The translations under genes were made by a program, and so were the position numbers. 64,000 nucleotides of DNA from Portunus trituberculatus (Eukaryota; Arthropoda; Malacostraca; Decapoda; Portunidae). Within the stretch, counting starts at the first letter, position 1; every line of letters starts with the position of its first letter. The stretch lies in assembly GCF_017591435.1 (NCBI RefSeq), contig NC_059272.1:5258994-5322993 (forward strand). The letters are read 5' to 3'. Below are positions 1-15,083 of the stretch, one piece after another. Below the pieces are notes generated by a model. It had not been told where the DNA came from, made no database searches, and worked only from the letters and a program-made list of their open reading frames with translations.

Positions 1-848
1 ATTGTGAAATACTGCAAGAAGACCAAAATAAGATCTGGGAATGGAGTAAGAAGTGGGAAATGGAATTCAATGTGAACAAAAGCCATGTCATGGAAATGGG
101 AAAGAGTGAAAGACGACCTGTGGGAATTTATAAGATGGGAGATGGAGTAGAACTGGAGAAAGTAAAAAAGGAAAAGGACTTAGGAGTGACGATGGAAGAA
201 AGTAATTAACCAGTATTGATAAAATTTTTAGAGAAACATATAATTTGCTAAGGAATATTGGAATAGCATTTCACTACATGGACAAAGAAATGATGAAGAA
301 ATTGATAAGTACTATAATAAGACCCAGACTGGAATATGCAGTAGTGTGGACCCTTCATAAAAAGAAACACATAAGGAAATTGGAGAGGCTACAAAAAATA
401 GCTACAAGAATGGTTCCAGAATTTGAAGGGATGACATATGACGAGAGATTAAAGGCTATGGATCTACCAACCCTGAAACAAAGAAGGGAGAGAGGAGACC
501 TGATACAAGTTTATAAATTGATCAACAGAATGGACCAAGTGGATAATGAGAAACTGATCCTGAGAGAATATGACATCCGAAGCACAAGATCGCATAGTAA
601 AAAGCTGAGAAAAGGAAGATGTCTGAGAGATATTAAAAAATATAGTTGCCCGCAGAGATGTATTGAGACGTGGAACAGTTTAGATGAAGAAGTAGTGTCT
701 GCAACGAGTGTGCATACTTTTAAAGTAAGATTGGATAAGTGTAGATATGGAGATGGGCCACACGAGCATAAAGCCCAGGCCCTGTAAAACTACAACTAGG
801 TAAATACAACTAGGTAATTACACACACACACACACACACACACAGAAA
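1..848 (+). mobile_element. LINE copy a, 3' end (CR1/L2-like)
   Basis: This is the 3' part of a non-LTR retrotransposon that begins before the window. The coding part ends at 787 and is followed by a short tail (CAACTAGGTAAATAC occurs nearly twice) and then an (AC)n microsatellite at about 821-844. The same tail, reverse-complemented, ends the LINE copies at 30.0, 33.8, 39.8, 43.86 and 51.34 kb, so it is the family's 3' terminus. The clade name is an inference from the reverse transcriptase C-terminal region. Confidence 0.85.
3..787 (+). pseudogene. LINE reverse transcriptase C-terminal region, broken
   Basis: The C-terminal 'thumb' and tail region of a LINE polymerase, which copies element RNA into a nick at the target. 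Frame 3 opens at the window edge with the segment just after the catalytic motif (WSKKWEMEFNVNKSHVMEMG) and reads to a TAA at 207-209. A small deletion then shifts the frame, and the second part (245-787, about 180 residues) carries the family-typical RPRLEYAVVW and RRERGDLIQVYKLINRMD segments and ends in a normal stop. The palm with the catalytic aspartates is outside the window. It is clearly a dead copy, related to copies d, e and f further right. Confidence 0.85.
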
Positions 849-1042
849 CATAAAACACCACTTATAATACCTCCAAATATTATTTTCTTACGAGTTTGTG
901 TTAAACTCAATGTCGGTGATGACATGTTCAGTTTCAGGTATTATTTTATTACTATTATTTACATATTTAACTCAGCCTTTCAAATTTTCTGGATTATAAA
1001 GATTTCTGAATTATAAATTTCCGGATTTAAGGACTTTTACTG
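849..1042. mobile_element. Tigger/pogo-like terminal fragment
   Basis: The right edge (GGATTTAAGGACTTTTACTG, ending 1042) reads as the inverted terminal repeat of a Tigger-type element, preceded by degenerate GGATTAT-like subterminal repeats near 990-1025. It directly abuts a short (TA)n. The opposite end is not visible and is probably cut by LINE copy a. No coding capacity is seen. Confidence 0.5.
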
Positions 1043-1058
1043 TATATATATATATATA
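1043..1058. repeat. (TA)n junction microsatellite
   Basis: A short TA run that is the only DNA between the end of the Tigger-like fragment and the start of element A. Confidence 0.9.
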
Positions 1059-2002
1059 CAGTAAAGTCCCGGGTTACGTCAGTCTCGAGTTACCTCAAAC
1101 TCGTAGTTACGTCAGTCCACTAAAAGGCAATTTAAGATTAAAAAAACTGAAAATTTATAAATCGTAAAGTGCGGGATTTATTGTTATTGTTGGTGGTTGC
1201 CCGCCACACCGCCCGCCTCACGCTTGAACACAATAACACCCTGCCTCAGTTCCACCACACCATCGCCCCTGGCAAGAGTGTTATCCTACTTCTGCATTTA
1301 CTGACTCAAGTTCTTAGTATCTTGCTCAATGGCACCAAAGAGAAAACTTCTTAGTGACAGCAGTGATGCTAAAAAAAGGAAAACCATTACGCTACAAGAA
1401 AAAAGAGGACATAATTAAAAGACATGAGAAGGGAGGCAGCAGCTGTGTGTGAGAGAGGGAAGAAAATGGGAAGCCCGTTACCATGACAATGGGGAGGTTG
1501 ACGACTTTGAGGGCTCACACAGCTATCACAACAATAACAACTCCGGAGCCTTCGCCTGGGCCACACGACACTCGCAGCTCACTTGCACCGTCTGCGCCTG
1601 TCTACTGATCCCTATTGCTTTTTCCTATTGCATTTCCTGCCCCGCTGCCCACACTTCTACTCCCACCACACTGCACTACGCTCCCAGCTGTCCCCCCTGG
1701 GCGTCACAACATTCGACCTGCCCACCCTCCTGGCGGCCTCAGGCGTCCACCCCTCTCGGCAACCTGCAGTCCTTTGCGTTCATGGCCCTAATCAACAACA
1801 AAAACAAACTTGTGTTTCATATTCCTACATAGTTGTAAATAATATAACAATATAACCTTTAACTTACCTGAATGACCATAAACAATGATTGGTTGAAAAC
1901 TCGATAATATGCTTTGAAATGTACGGAAACTCGAGTTATGTACAAAATCGACTTACATCATGTTTCAGGAACGTAACTCTGACGTAAACCGAGACCTTAC
2001 TG
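1059..2002 (+). mobile_element. Tigger-like element A (non-autonomous)
   Basis: A DNA transposon of 944 bp bounded by imperfect inverted repeats: CAGTAAAGTCCCGGGTTACG on the left and, reverse-complemented on the right, CAGTAAGGTCTCGGTTTACG. Both sides are TA-rich, as expected for the Tc1/mariner-pogo target TA. From about 1329 it keeps a remnant of the transposase start (MAPKRKLLSDSSDAKKRKT, a CENP-B/Tigger-type helix-turn-helix leader) which soon frameshifts. No DDE domain remains. Element C at 3180 is a second copy of the same family. Confidence 0.8.
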
Positions 2003-2008
2003 TGTATG

Positions 2009-2072
<64 letters not shown>
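2003..2072. repeat. (TGTA)/(TA)n junction microsatellite
   Basis: Starts with TGTATGTATG and becomes pure TA. It separates the right end of element A from the left end of element B with no other sequence. Confidence 0.95.
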
Positions 2073-2075
<3 letters not shown>

Positions 2076-3122
2076 GCAACCCCCACTTAACGAAGGGGTT
2101 ATGTTCCTAAAAAACACTTCATTAAGCGAACCCATTATAACAAGTTTAACCCCTGATTTGAACTTCCATTGAGTAAGCAAAGCGAGAGTGCATCATAGTA
2201 CAGTAAAAGGTTTAATGAAAGTAAAAATTACGAAGTTAAACATTTAGGTAGTTTAATTTAAGTCATTATAGTGTACACTAATGTATGTATGTACGTAACT
2301 TTATAATGTTGATGATCTTAACTTTATGAAGGGAGGCAGAGTGAAACGGAAAATACAGTAACCAGCAACCTGTGGAATGTAAACAAAGTGCGCATCATGG
2401 TACCGCATACAAACTTATGTACCACATTTCCACAAGGCTTTCCATTTTATCCATTGTAGAGTCACGAGTTCAGGTGGTCCTTTTAGCTTTCAAGAAAGAT
2501 GCGGTCTCACCAGCCTTCTTAATAGAGTCTGCTGACTTGAAAATAGTAGACAGTAGATGGAGTCAAGATGGTGGCAAGCAATGTTATTAGTTTTCTGGCT
2601 TTTCTCTTGACTGTGAATAATACCCAGCTACACTTCGAGAGTAAGACACTTCCTGGTCTTCTTAGGAACGTTAGGCCACACTGCTGGGCGTTTTGGTGGA
2701 AAGTTGAACCAGGGAAGATGAGCTGCTGGTGATGCTGTTATGTTTTGACTGGGGAGTGAGTGGTGCACGTGATCTTGATCTTGATCTTGATCTTGATGCA
2801 ACAGGTGACGCAGAATTTCTTCTGAGTCAAGCCTTTGTATCGGCAGCACCTCTGTTGTCCACGCGAGGCTTGATCTTGATATTTATTCTACAGATGTCTC
2901 AGGATTTCTCCTGAGGCAGGCCTTAGTACCAGCAGCTCCTGGTGTATTCAAAAGCCTGTCAGCTTACATGATACGGTGGGGCTTTCAAATTTGGAAAAAA
3001 ATTACCTGGATAAAACTTCGTTAAAGCAAGTTTGGTGTTCGTTAAACGAGCAGATGGTAGTAAAACGAAACCTTCGTTGTAGCGAAATTTCGTTGTGTGA
3101 ACCTTTGTTAAACGGGGGTTGC

Positions 3123-3125
<3 letters not shown>
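2073..3125. mobile_element. mariner/Tigger-like element B (non-autonomous)
   Basis: 1053 bp with terminal inverted repeats CAGGCAACCCCCACTTAACG (left) and CAGGCAACCCCCGTTTAACA (right, reverse-complemented). Further inner matches involve GTTAAGCGAA-like motifs. No transposase domain is visible. Inside is a short hexanucleotide run (GATCTT repeated, about 2770-2796) that makes short spurious frames. The TA flanks and the TIR form fit a TA-targeting superfamily. Confidence 0.75.

Positions 3126-3179
<54 letters not shown>
3126..3179. repeat. (TA)n junction microsatellite
   Basis: A pure TA tract joining elements B and C. Confidence 0.95.
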
Positions 3180-4946
<1,767 letters not shown>

Positions 4947-5219
4947 GTGTCCTCGGTTAACGATCGACTACTTAACGATATTTCGCTCATACGATCCTCC
5001 AAATTAATCCCTATTTTTGGTTAACGATCGCCAAAATTCGGTTAACGATCGGATTGACCAATCGCAATCGCGATCGCAATCGCGATCGCAGCGCCTCCAT
5101 CCACCCGCGGCCCGTGCAGTAAACACACCACAGTCTTTCCGCTGTTTTGATTGTGCAACAACAACTCTATCACGCTCGCTCTAAACTTCTTTTTTTGTGC
5201 TTATTTGTGATCAAGTGAA

Positions 5220-5561
5220 ATGGAGGAGGACAAGGAGCCTGAAAGAACCCTCTCCGTCAAGATTTTCGAGGAGATTTTTAATCATATTAACCAGGCCATA
5301 CATCTTCTCCAGGAGAATGACCCCAACCCAAACCGAAGTAATGGCGTGACTAATGCTATAGAAAATGACATGAAAGTGTATAAAGAACTATTTGAGGCAA
5401 AGAAAAGGATGGCAAAACAGACAGTCATCTCATCTTTCTTCAAACCACTCACCAAGCAACCCCATCCACATCCCAAGCAACCCCATCTACCGATCAAGCA
5501 ACTCCATCCACCTCCCAAGCTACCCCATCCACCTCAAAAGCAATCCCATCTACTTCCATAG
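5220..5561 (+). pseudogene. Tigger transposase C-terminal remnant
   Basis: 113 codons starting at the first ATG after a leader-like stretch. Residues 1-65 resemble the last helices of Tigger/jerky-type transposases; the segment QTVISSFFKP is the family-typical C-terminal tail. From residue 79 the frame runs through a 21-bp minisatellite that encodes 7-residue repeats rich in Lys, Gln, Pro and His, and then stops. No HTH or DDE triad is present, so it cannot transpose itself. I infer a fusion of the gene's start to its 3' end by internal deletion. It could in principle still be translated. Confidence 0.55.
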
Positions 5562-5665
5562 GAGTCATCTCGTCGTACTTCAAAGTTCGTCCTGCTACCT
5601 CGAAAAAAACTCCACCCACTTCCAAAACAACTCCATCCACCTCCAAAACAACTCCACCCACATCC
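5454..5665. repeat. 21-bp minisatellite in element D
   Basis: Five units close to AAGCAACCCCATCCACCTCC plus one base start at 5454, 5475, 5496, 5517 and 5538. A second block of three diverged units starts at 5603, 5624 and 5645. The period is a multiple of 3, so the frame is kept through the array. Confidence 0.85.
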
Positions 5666-6056
5666 AATCTATCCTTCACATCCACCGTAACCTTGAGTGA
5701 CGATGAGGAGAGCCTGGATGACCCACCCCCACTGGAAAACGTATTCTCTCAAGAATTTGAAGGGTTTGAAGCAGCTGACCGAGTTTGGGTGGTGTGGGCA
5801 TGATGAGATTTAATCCTCCAAGGCCCTGTGTCCTCGGGGCACAAAACAACACACTACGCATATCACATCCACTCCTCAAGGTAAGTACTACCAATTCTAA
5901 AGGTGTAAATAACAACTAACAACATAGAAAGTGTCGTTTATTTACGCATCGCGAAATACATGTATGTAGTTGATAATTTCAAATCCCTCAGTTAGCGATC
6001 GTTTCGGTTAGCGATCTGTTTTTGGGAAACGTAACCTATCGTTAACCAAGGGATAC

Positions 6057-8424
<2,368 letters not shown>

Positions 8425-8480
<56 letters not shown>
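8425..8480. repeat. (TA)n junction microsatellite
   Basis: TA tract between element E and the left end of element F. Confidence 0.95.
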
Positions 8481-8485
<5 letters not shown>

Positions 8486-9366
8486 ATACTCCACTTAACG
8501 AATAGGATAGGGGTGTCAAAGCTGTTCACAGAGCGAAAATTCGTTAAGCAATGTAATTTTCCCATAGGAGATAATGGAAATAAGGGGGATGTGTTCTGGG
8601 CTAGTCCCCAACATACCACATGGGTTAAAAAAAAAAAATTATATATAAAGCAGAGATGAAATCGGCCAGAGACGAGGTGGAGACTCACGGCGACCCGGCC
8701 GCTTCTTCTTCTTCTTGTGATCCTTTTAGCTTGCATGTTGTCTTTCACCACTATATTAAATTTATGTTTCCACTCCTCTATTGCTTGCTATAATGGATAT
8801 CATATCTTTGTATTCATATACACTCATGCCATGAGGATAACCTCGACTCTGTGGCACTGAGTGATAGTGAATTACTAATGAAATACCGCAGTATTTCATT
8901 AGTAATTCACCACGATGTTAAATTTGTGTTTTCACTCCTCTATTGCCTGCTATAATGGATATCATATTTTAGTATTCATATACGCTCGTGCCATGAGGAT
9001 AACCTTGACTCCGTGGCACTGAGTGATAGTGAATTACTAATGAAATACCTCAGTGCCACGGAGTCGAGGTTATCCTCATGCCACAAGCGTATATGAATAC
9101 TAAGATATGATATCCATTATAGCAGGCAATAAAGGAGTGGAAACATAAATTTAATATTGTGTTGAAAGCAACACAGGTCAAAAAAGAAGAAGAAGCGGCT
9201 GAGTCGCTGTGAGTCTCTGCCTTGTCTGTGGCCGATCTCATCTCTGCTTTATGTTTTTGGTATTCCATGTAAGATTTCACTTTCTGCATTACAAAACAAT
9301 CCTTTCTTGGGGGCAAGGTTTGTAAAAGCTAATAGAAATGTTGTTTTGTGAACATAAATGCATATA
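8481..9366. mobile_element. mariner/Tigger-like element F (left end only clear)
   Basis: Starts with TAGTAATACTCCACTTAACG directly after (TA)n, and the inner text has the GTTAAGCGAAAATTCG-like motif seen in such TIRs. The right end is not certain; the next element's end begins at 9367, so F is taken to stop there. Most of the interior is the compound palindrome at 8645-9253. No coding sequence is recognised. Confidence 0.5.
8645..9253. repeat. compound inverted repeat with perfect hairpin
   Basis: Outer arms 8645-8861 and about 9049-9253 are imperfect reverse complements (for example ATAAAGCAGAGATGA against TCATCTCTGCTTTAT). Between them, about 8911-9046 is a further direct copy of the left arm's inner half. 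The centre of the left half has a perfect 20-bp hairpin at 8867-8886 and 8891-8910 with a CGCA loop. Confidence 0.85.
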
Positions 9367-9530
9367 CAGGTAGTCCTCGATTTATACAGTAGATGCATTC
9401 CAGAAGGGACCGTATAAAGTAAAAATCGTATAAAGTAAGGAATGAATACCCAACTCCTTAGACTTTTTTTCTTAGTATAAAAGAGCGGACCTGAGCTTTG
9501 TACAGTACCTCCAGCCCCTTTCCATCAAGC
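9367..9530. mobile_element. mariner/Tigger-like left terminus H
   Basis: CAGGTAGTCCTCGATTTATAC follows a TA and is followed by CGTATAAAGTAA-type subterminal repeats (about 9409-9440), the usual look of this superfamily. A matching right end was not found downstream, so it is either truncated or very diverged. Confidence 0.45.
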
Positions 9531-9656
9531 AGCCACACGATCCTCATGAGCGTGACTCCCAGCACATCCACTTCGTGCCTTGGTTGAACAGCCTCAGGCT
9601 CAGGGCCGTCCTTGCACCACTACCACTACCATCACCACCACTGCCACCACCACTAG

Positions 9657-10458
9657 ACTTTGAAGGGTCATGGTCAAGACAGCCCCTGACCACGACGGCC
9701 CCCCACGACGGCTCCATGTTTACCATGACCGCCCCACACTACAGACCACAGCGGCCTCAGTTTTTTTCTTTACCCGTAAGATGGTTTTAAATTATACTTG
9801 TTAATAGAGCATCTTATACTAAGACAGATTGTATTAATAAATCAGTCACTCCCCACTCCTCCATCCTTCCCCCTCCTTCCTCACCCAGTTATAGGTACTG
9901 TACCACGTAGTACCATACGTGAGTGCTTACTTTTAATCACTGCAATAATGTTATCATGTAATGTTTATCAATAAATTGCATACTCGTTGATACAATGTCT
10001 TAAATGTAAGATTGCACAACATAATATTAAAACATTTGGTATTTAGCCAAGTGGTCACCTCAAAAAAAAAACAATGGACTATTGCGCGCCTCTCAGAAAT
10101 TTTAAAATCATCTTACAGGTAAACAAAACCTTAAAATGCAAATGTGTGTATAACATTTTCTGCTTAGAAATGCATGTTCTCTCACCTCTTTCAATATTTA
10201 CAGAAAGTCGTGTTTCACCCTGGATACGCATATGCACCATATGGGCAAGGTACACCGGTGTACCAATACATTATGGTTTTAAACGCTCCATACTACAAAA
10301 CACTATTTCAGGAACGCTGAGTTGCCATTCGCGGTTAACATGTTAACATAATGAAAGAAATAAGAGAACAATAACCTAAAATTTGGTGTGGGGTCGTCAT
10401 GATAAACATGGGCCCATCGTGGTCAGGGACCGTCTTGACCAGGAAACGATTTTGAAGG
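9657..10458. repeat. imperfect inverted repeat flanking about 640 bp
   Basis: Arms about 9657-9741 and 10386-10458 are reverse complements with mismatches and a small gap. Shared text includes CTGACCACGA and CCATGTTTA, and the outer tips share CTTTGAAGG / CTTCAAAA. The interior has no recognisable gene. It may be a foldback or MITE-like unit; I cannot name a family. Confidence 0.65.
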
Positions 10459-11526
10459 ATGTGTTCAAAATAAAATCTTTCATTGTACTTATACATTTTG
10501 CATTAAACACATTTCTATTATGCTTATTAATGCTTTTATGAACAAACTTATAAAGACATAAAAATGACTATGAAAAAGGGAAACGTTTAAACACAAAACT
10601 ATTTTATTAGCATCTTCTTCCTCTTTCATAGGCCAGAGATAAGTAAATAAGTGGATCGCTGCACTGAAATGCAAGGACACAATTTGGAACTCAGACCATG
10701 TTGGCATTTGTGAACTCCATTTTTACCCCAGAGGACTTTCTGCAGGAGACCTGTAGGAAAATGAAGTATCAACAAAAATCCTCTAAACGAGTACCGTTCC
10801 TTCAGTCTTTAACTGTTACCCAGAATGAGAAGGCAAGTGCACCACCACTGAAGGCTGTTGACGCATAAAGACTCAGTTGTCATTTATAAGTACAATTTGA
10901 TTGTTTCATTAATCATGAAAATATGTTCAGTACTGCCATGCCTAAGCAGATAGTTGTGAAGCCAACATCTATGGCTTCACTATCTGCAAGGCTGTGAGGG
11001 GACTATCGAAGTCTTATTTTCCCAAGTGCCTTAGAGGTCGTAAATTTTCAACCCCACCCCCCTAGATCTGACATTTGAATAATAAATATATGTGTTCTTT
11101 GGGATATTCCAAATGAACAGTATGTGTGTGTGTGTGTGTTATACATGAAAATATAATCCACTGACTGGCTTGTCTTTAGTTTATTCTACAACTTAAAATC
11201 ACTCAATTTATTATCATTAACAATGACAGTAATTGTTCTTAAATATTAACTAGCCATGTTTGAAAATCCGTATCAGCAATGGTAAGTAACAGGTATAACT
11301 GGTAAGAAGGTCGTTCATTCTATGGGGGAACTTTTGCAAAAAGCCACAATCTGGTGTGCAGCCCAGGTGATAGGGGATATTGTATTATTTTAGTCCAAGT
11401 TTAGAGAGGTCTATGTATATAGGTACCATCAATTATTTTACTACGTTTCTCACCAGAATAACATGAATCACATAAAGATTCCATGGTTGAGCGAACCTGC
11501 AAATCAACAGCACATTCGTATGGTGT

Positions 11527-11528
<2 letters not shown>
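10459..11528. other. unassigned sequence
   Basis: About 1.07 kb of AT-rich sequence with no frame, repeat or RNA that I can support. It includes a short (TG)n at about 11121-11140. Confidence 0.5.

Positions 11529-11584
<56 letters not shown>
11529..11584. repeat. (AG)n microsatellite
   Basis: Pure AG dinucleotide run. Confidence 0.95.
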
Positions 11585-11587
<3 letters not shown>

Positions 11588-11638
11588 TTATTGAGCACCT
11601 CATTCACAAATAATGAAGTTACCAATATGCACACTTAC

Positions 11639-11747
11639 TTTTCTTGGTAGGCTGAATCTTGCCACTATGTTGTTGCTTGCTCTCTTGAGGCGGCGGTAGT
11701 TCATCTACACCAACAGGAAGAGTCTCTTGTTGTCCCTCGTCTTCCAT
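11639..11747 (-). other. possible 5' coding exon, weak
   Basis: On the minus strand an ATG at 11747 opens a 36-codon hydrophilic, Glu/Gln-rich segment that runs into a good 5' splice consensus (GTAAGT, 11633-11638). Just upstream is a degenerate GATCTT run (about 11746-11795). Composition and the donor are compatible with a host or element exon, but no partner exon was found and the stretch is short. Treat as a hypothesis. Confidence 0.2.
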
Positions 11748-12147
11748 CTTGATCTTAATTTTGATCTTGATATTTGATCTTGATCTTGACGCTTGAAAGT
11801 GGCTTGGGACCGCAAGTGGATTGACGAAGATGGAACGATTGACATTTGTCTCGGACCATATGGAGTGTAAGATGAACATAACATAAATAATAGGATAACA
11901 AAGGGCCACCAGGGCCCATCTAGGTTATCCTGTATCAGTCGCACAGCGACCTCGTCATCAGTACTTAAAGATACACTTACAAGTACACAATACATTATAT
12001 ACTAATTCTAAATATTTGGCCCATTAACAGGGCTAAGTCCTGCAGCAGCGAAATCCTCTACAATTTGTGGTCCCCATACATGGGGATCATGTCTTGTTTA
12101 ACTATAGTAAATTTCTTATAAAAACTATCATGCAGTGCTATACATAA

Positions 12148-15083
12148 TTATAAATCTAATAAATTTAAGTGCTTATCTAATCTGTTTTTAAACATTGTCA
12201 AACTAGTGCTATTTACAACCGTCTCTGGCAATGCATTCCAGAAGTCTACCACCCTATGACTAAAGAAATATTTTCTTATATCTAACCTGCAGCCTTGCTT
12301 TCTAATCTTCCTGCCATGATTTCTAGTCCTATTTCCCTCCTCTAAGGTAAAGAAAGATCTCACATCTATGTAGTTTGTATCTGAGAACATTTTAAATAAC
12401 TCTATCATATCCCTCTTATACATCTCCTCTCAAATGAAAACATGTTTAATTCCTTTAATCTATCTCTATACTCCAGGCGCTTTAATGCTGGTATCATCCT
12501 AGTTGCTCTTCTCTGAACTGCTTCTAACATGTTGATATCCTGCCTATAGTGGGGTGACCAGGCCTGTATGCAATACTCTAAATGGGGCCTAACATAGGAA
12601 TTATATAAGCTACGCACCACTTCCTTACTTTTATAACTAACATTTCTATTTATAAAACCCAGGATCCTATTTGCCCTATTTCTTGCTTCTAAACATTGCT
12701 TTGAAAATTTCATAGTCCTGTCTATCACTACTCCTAAATCCTTTCCTTCCTCTACTGCCTCTAGCCAACATCCCTCCATCTCATAGCTAAAGTTTGTGTT
12801 GTCTTTACCTAAATGCATAACCTGACACTTTTAGAATTAAACTCCATCTGCCACCTGTCTGCCCATGCTATCAGCCTGTCCAGGTCTCGTTGTATTCTGT
12901 AATTGTCCTTTTCACCCTGTACTGCACATGCTATCTTAGTATCATCTGCAAACTTTGATACTTTGCTACTAATTCCTATATCTAAATCGTTAATGTACAC
13001 CAAGAAAAGAAGAGGTCCTAGCACTGATCCTTGGGGTACCCACTAACCACTTCCTTCCACTCAGACATTGCCCCATTTAATACTACTCTCTGTTTCCTAT
13101 CAGAAAGCCATTCACTAATCCAATCAACTAACCTACCCCCTATCCCATGTAGTCTCAATTTGTACACTAGCCTCCTATGCGGTACCTTATCAAACGCCTT
13201 GCTAAAATCTAGATATATAACATCTATGCTATTTCCATCATCTAACTCCTTGGTAATATATTCTAAGATATCGAGCAAATTTGTAAGACAGGACCTCCCT
13301 GATCTAAAGCCATGTTGGGTATCTCTAATTAATCTATTCTCATTTAAATGCTCCCAAATACTACCCTTAATGATTTTCTCTAGTATCTTACATACTATAC
13401 TAGTTAAACTGATCGGTCTATAATTATTCGCATCATCCTTCCTACCTTTTTAAATATTGGAGTAACATTAGCTAACTTCCAGTCCTGAGGTATCTCAGCA
13501 AACCTAAGTGATCTTTCAAAGATTAACTTAAGTGCTTCAGAAATACTGTCTACACCCTCCCTAAGTACTCTGGCATGTAGCTCATCAGGACCACTAGCTT
13601 TCCTATCGTCTAGTTCAAGAATAAATTTCCTAATAATTCCCGGTTTTATATCAATATTTTCTAAAGCTCTTAAACTACTCGTCGCACTGTTTGTAACAGG
13701 ATTTCCTATTCTTTCCTAGTAAATACTGAAGAAAATTGTTCATTCAATAATTCTACTATGTCTTCATTTTGATCCACTACTACACCATCTTTTCTGAGTG
13801 GTCCAATCCTATCCTTATTTCTTTTATCACTGACCTTGTAATAACTATATAATTTTTGGGATCTTTACTCCCAGCTCTAGCTAGTTTTATCTCTGCCTGC
13901 CTTTTACTTTTTTATAACCTTACTCAAATCATCTCTGACCTGTCTGTACCTAATCAAATCTACATCTTCCCACTTTTCTGCAACTCTCTATATGCCCTCT
14001 TCTTCTCTCTGATCTGGCTACCTATCTCATGAGTCCACCATAATGGCTTCCTGTTTCTCTGCCTTATATCTTTGTAAGGGATACACTGCATCACTATACC
14101 CTTTACTACAACCTTAAAAATATCCCACATCTCCTGTGCAGTTTTATTTCCAAAACTATCTTCCCAGTTTACCTCTCCTAATAACTGACGTAACCTACCA
14201 TAATTGCCTTTCTGATAGTTTGGGACTCTAGTCTTATTCACTATATTATCCCTACTGGAATTAATGATAAATCTAATTATATGATGGTCACTGTTTGCTA
14301 AAGTCTCTCCTACCTCAACTTCCTTTAAACAATGCTCAATATTTGTTAGTACTATGTCTAAAACCTTCCTCCCCTAGTAGGTTTATCTACCATCTGCACT
14401 AAATAGTTATCCTGAAAACTTTCCATAAACTTATTTTCACTAGCATCTCCTACCATCCTCTCCCAGTTTACTGACTTAAGATTAAAATCCCTAAGATAAT
14501 TGTCTGACTAGTACACCCCTATTTATCTCATCTACCATAAGGTTGTCTACATCTGCTGACTGGTTAGGTGGTCTATAAAAGCTCCTACTCTAATAACCTT
14601 ACTTTTGTTTACTCTAACATCCAGCCATAAGGACTCTACTCTGTTATCTACCTTAATACCATTAACCTGACTGGAAATGAAGGATTTTTACATAAATAAC
14701 TACTCCTCCACCTATCCTACCAATTCTCTGGTGTAAATACATAATGTATCCATCTACTTCATATTCTTTCCTATTTTCCTAAACTTTTCCTCATTTACCC
14801 ATGCCTCTGTGACACATACAACATCTAAGTCCTCCTCAACTATATAACTAGATAACTCGTCCTTCTTGTTCCTAAGACTCCTGGCATTTACATAAAAACA
14901 TTTAAGTCCTGCTACCTTCCTAGATGCTGTCTCCTTATTTGGAATCCTAATCTTATTCTCTCCTATTTGCACCTGGAAATCTTTCCTAATCTTTTCACTA
15001 TCTCTGTTTATCCTATCTAATTTATGTCTAACATCTTTCTTCTGGAATGCATTTGTTACCTCACCCCCTACATTCCATCCCAA
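12148..15083 (-). pseudogene. CR1-like ORF2: endonuclease and reverse transcriptase, broken
   Basis: The polymerase ORF, split over several frames. 15083-14754 holds the start of an APE-type endonuclease (FYVNARSLRNKKDEL, then VVCVTEAW). Endonuclease remnants continue near 14470 (FNLKSVNWE) and 14290 (SDHHI). 14241-13960 is the linker with KPLWWTHEI. Reverse transcriptase motifs follow: GPDELH-like near 13590, KAFDKVPHRRL at about 13190, the PQG motif region at about 13030, and the catalytic FADDTK at about 12945. The C-terminal tail runs to a stop at 12148. Many frameshifts make it non-functional. Confidence 0.85.
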
